The notes beneath the pieces are model-generated. The model ran no database searches, was not told where the DNA came from, and worked only from the letters and a program-made list of their open reading frames with translations. The translations under genes were made by a program, and so were the position numbers. Of a stretch of 41,286 nt of DNA, positions 40,270 through 41,286 are shown piece after piece (the first letter of the stretch is position 1; each line of letters starts with the position of its first letter). The stretch comes from Planctomycetota bacterium (GTDB lineage: Bacteria; Planctomycetota; Phycisphaerae; Phycisphaerales; SM1A02): contig JACZRS010000025.1 in assembly GCA_022574595.1 (NCBI GenBank), positions 1 to 41,286 on the forward strand, written 5' to 3'.

Positions 40270-41203
40270 CGATGAGCGCAACAACGAACTCGTGCGTTGG
40301 CGTTGGGATACTCATCCGTCGCCCGTGCTCGATGAGTTGGCGGTTCAGTTGTCCGATTTCACTCTTGCGATGCTCACGGATGTCCTCAGCCATACTGGGT
40401 GTGTGGCCGCGAGCATGTTCGAGAATGTCATACGCGTGAGAGATGTATTCCTCCCCAAGAGCAACTCCGTGTGCTGTGGCAACTGCGATGCCCTCAGCGA
40501 TCAGCGCCTCGACGATCGTGCGGGCTGGTGAGCGCAACGCCTGATCGATATTCGCGTTGACCAGTGCGCAGACGGGGTTGGTTGCTGCGTTTAGGATTCC
40601 CTTCCGCCACACTTGTTTTTCGATATCCGACGCCACGCACGTGTGAAATCCTGCACTGCTCAAGATGCTCGCTATTCGGTAGCAGGTTTGACGATACGCC
40701 GGATCGAGCGTACCGATGTAGTGGGGAGGTTGATCGAGGGTGATCTTGACAGCGCCGTCCTGACCTGGTGACGTCGCGCCAATGTAGAGCACCATGCGCA
40801 GAACACGTGGGTAGTCGAGTAGTCCCATCAGCTCGCGAGCAGACTCAATACCATTCTGAAAGCTTACGATGAAAGCTCCATTGCGATTCTGACTGATCCT
40901 GCGCAGCACAGGCTTGAGCTCCTCTGCGACCGCTGGTATGGAAGTCGTCTTTGTGGTAACGAACAGGACAGTTACGCCTCCGAGATTTTGCAGGTCTGCG
41001 ATGCTCCGGACAACGATGGGCCGAGACGACGTCTCAAAGAGTCCTGACGTTCTGACACCGTTCCGAATAATCTCCGCGGCACGTCGGGGATTTCGGCACA
41101 CTATGGCGATGTCCATGAGATCGCCGAGCAACGCCGCCAAGGTAGAGCCCATTGCACCGGCGCCCACTATGCCAATTCGACCGACGCTTGGTTGACGGCT
41201 CAT
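40226..41203 (-). CDS. panE: Ketopantoate reductase-like (PanE/ApbA) protein
   Basis: About 325 residues from ATG 41203 (MSRQPSVGRIGIVGAG); the frame stays open to another ATG at 41266, and neither has a clear ribosome binding site. The N-terminal Rossmann fold has GIVGAGAMGSTLAALLG (NADPH-binding), then VLFVTTKTTSIPAVAEEL and SFQNGIESAREL. The C-terminal helical domain has EKQVWRKGILNAATNPVCAL, the conserved Lys-x3-Asn-x5-(N/P) substrate region of PanE. PanE reduces 2-dehydropantoate to pantoate for coenzyme A synthesis; family members with other 2-keto or hydroxy-acid substrates exist. It is convergent with the remnants before it. GC content appears higher than in most genes of the window. 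Confidence 0.85.
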   Translation of the reverse strand: MSRQPSVGRIGIVGAGAMGSTLAALLGDLMDIAIVCRNPRRAAEIIRNGVRTSGLFETSSRPIVVRSIADLQNLGGVTVLFVTTKTTSIPAVAEELKPVLRRISQNRNGAFIVSFQNGIESARELMGLLDYPRVLRMVLYIGATSPGQDGAVKITLDQPPHYIGTLDPAYRQTCYRIASILSSAGFHTCVASDIEKQVWRKGILNAATNPVCALVNANIDQALRSPARTIVEALIAEGIAVATAHGVALGEEYISHAYDILEHARGHTPSMAEDIREHRKSEIGQLNRQLIEHGRRMSIPTPTHEFVVALIETLDAKIDALCTLS

Positions 41204-41286
41204 GGTCCGGTGGGCGTGCGGGGTGTAACCCTGTGAAAGTGAGCGATTTGGATCGATGTTAATCATTGGAAAAGGCTATGGCTAGG

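Overview
The window looks like chromosome of a planctomycete, most likely a Phycisphaerae-type marine lineage. The signs are many secreted proteins carrying a paired EF-hand (dockerin-like) tag that ends in DLLILFANWG-x-C-P, Cys-rich C-x-DP-x-CC motifs, 'CNxNGIxDxC' spacers, FG-GAP/ASPIC-UnbV proteins, a Planctomycete/Verrucomicrobia-restricted small protein, and membrane proteins with a C-terminal 'CxxCxYDLxG' zinc ribbon. No rRNA, CRISPR array or complete insertion sequence was seen.

Region 1 (1-16.4 kb) is an accessory block of secreted, dockerin-tagged proteins, nearly all on the minus strand. It holds tandem paralogues (a gene cut by the left edge, 424-1440, 1979-3940, 6275-8953), a transglutaminase fold lacking its catalytic residues, one FG-GAP propeller gene and two FG-GAP/UnbV genes. 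Both UnbV genes are disrupted: one by a stop codon plus a frameshift, one by a frameshift. The block has near-identical terminators, a perfect 127-bp duplication, a relic dockerin 3' end, and dispersed repeats that sit just 3' of minus-strand genes. A tagged FG-GAP paralogue lies apart at 22.5-24.1 kb.

Region 2 (16.4-33.6 kb) is mostly housekeeping: mlaE, two OmpA-type lipoproteins, an amidohydrolase followed by a 3-methyladenine glycosylase, a Minf_1886-type protein, an AI-2E-type transporter, ffh, polX, recG, xseA-xseB and a prepilin peptidase. polX, recG, xseAB and the glycosylase make this partly a DNA-repair neighbourhood.

Region 3 (33.6-38.4 kb) looks like an integrated element or its remains. 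It has an orphan tRNA 3' half, a translationally coupled minus-strand operon (ArdC-like antirestriction protein, clamp-loader-like AAA+ ATPase, serine recombinase), a palindrome and hairpin in front of that operon, and two co-linear 70-bp G-rich repeats behind it.

Region 4 (38.4-41.3 kb) holds two zinc-ribbon membrane proteins, a truncated paralogue of one of them, a decayed coding remnant, and a ketopantoate-reductase-like gene at the right edge.
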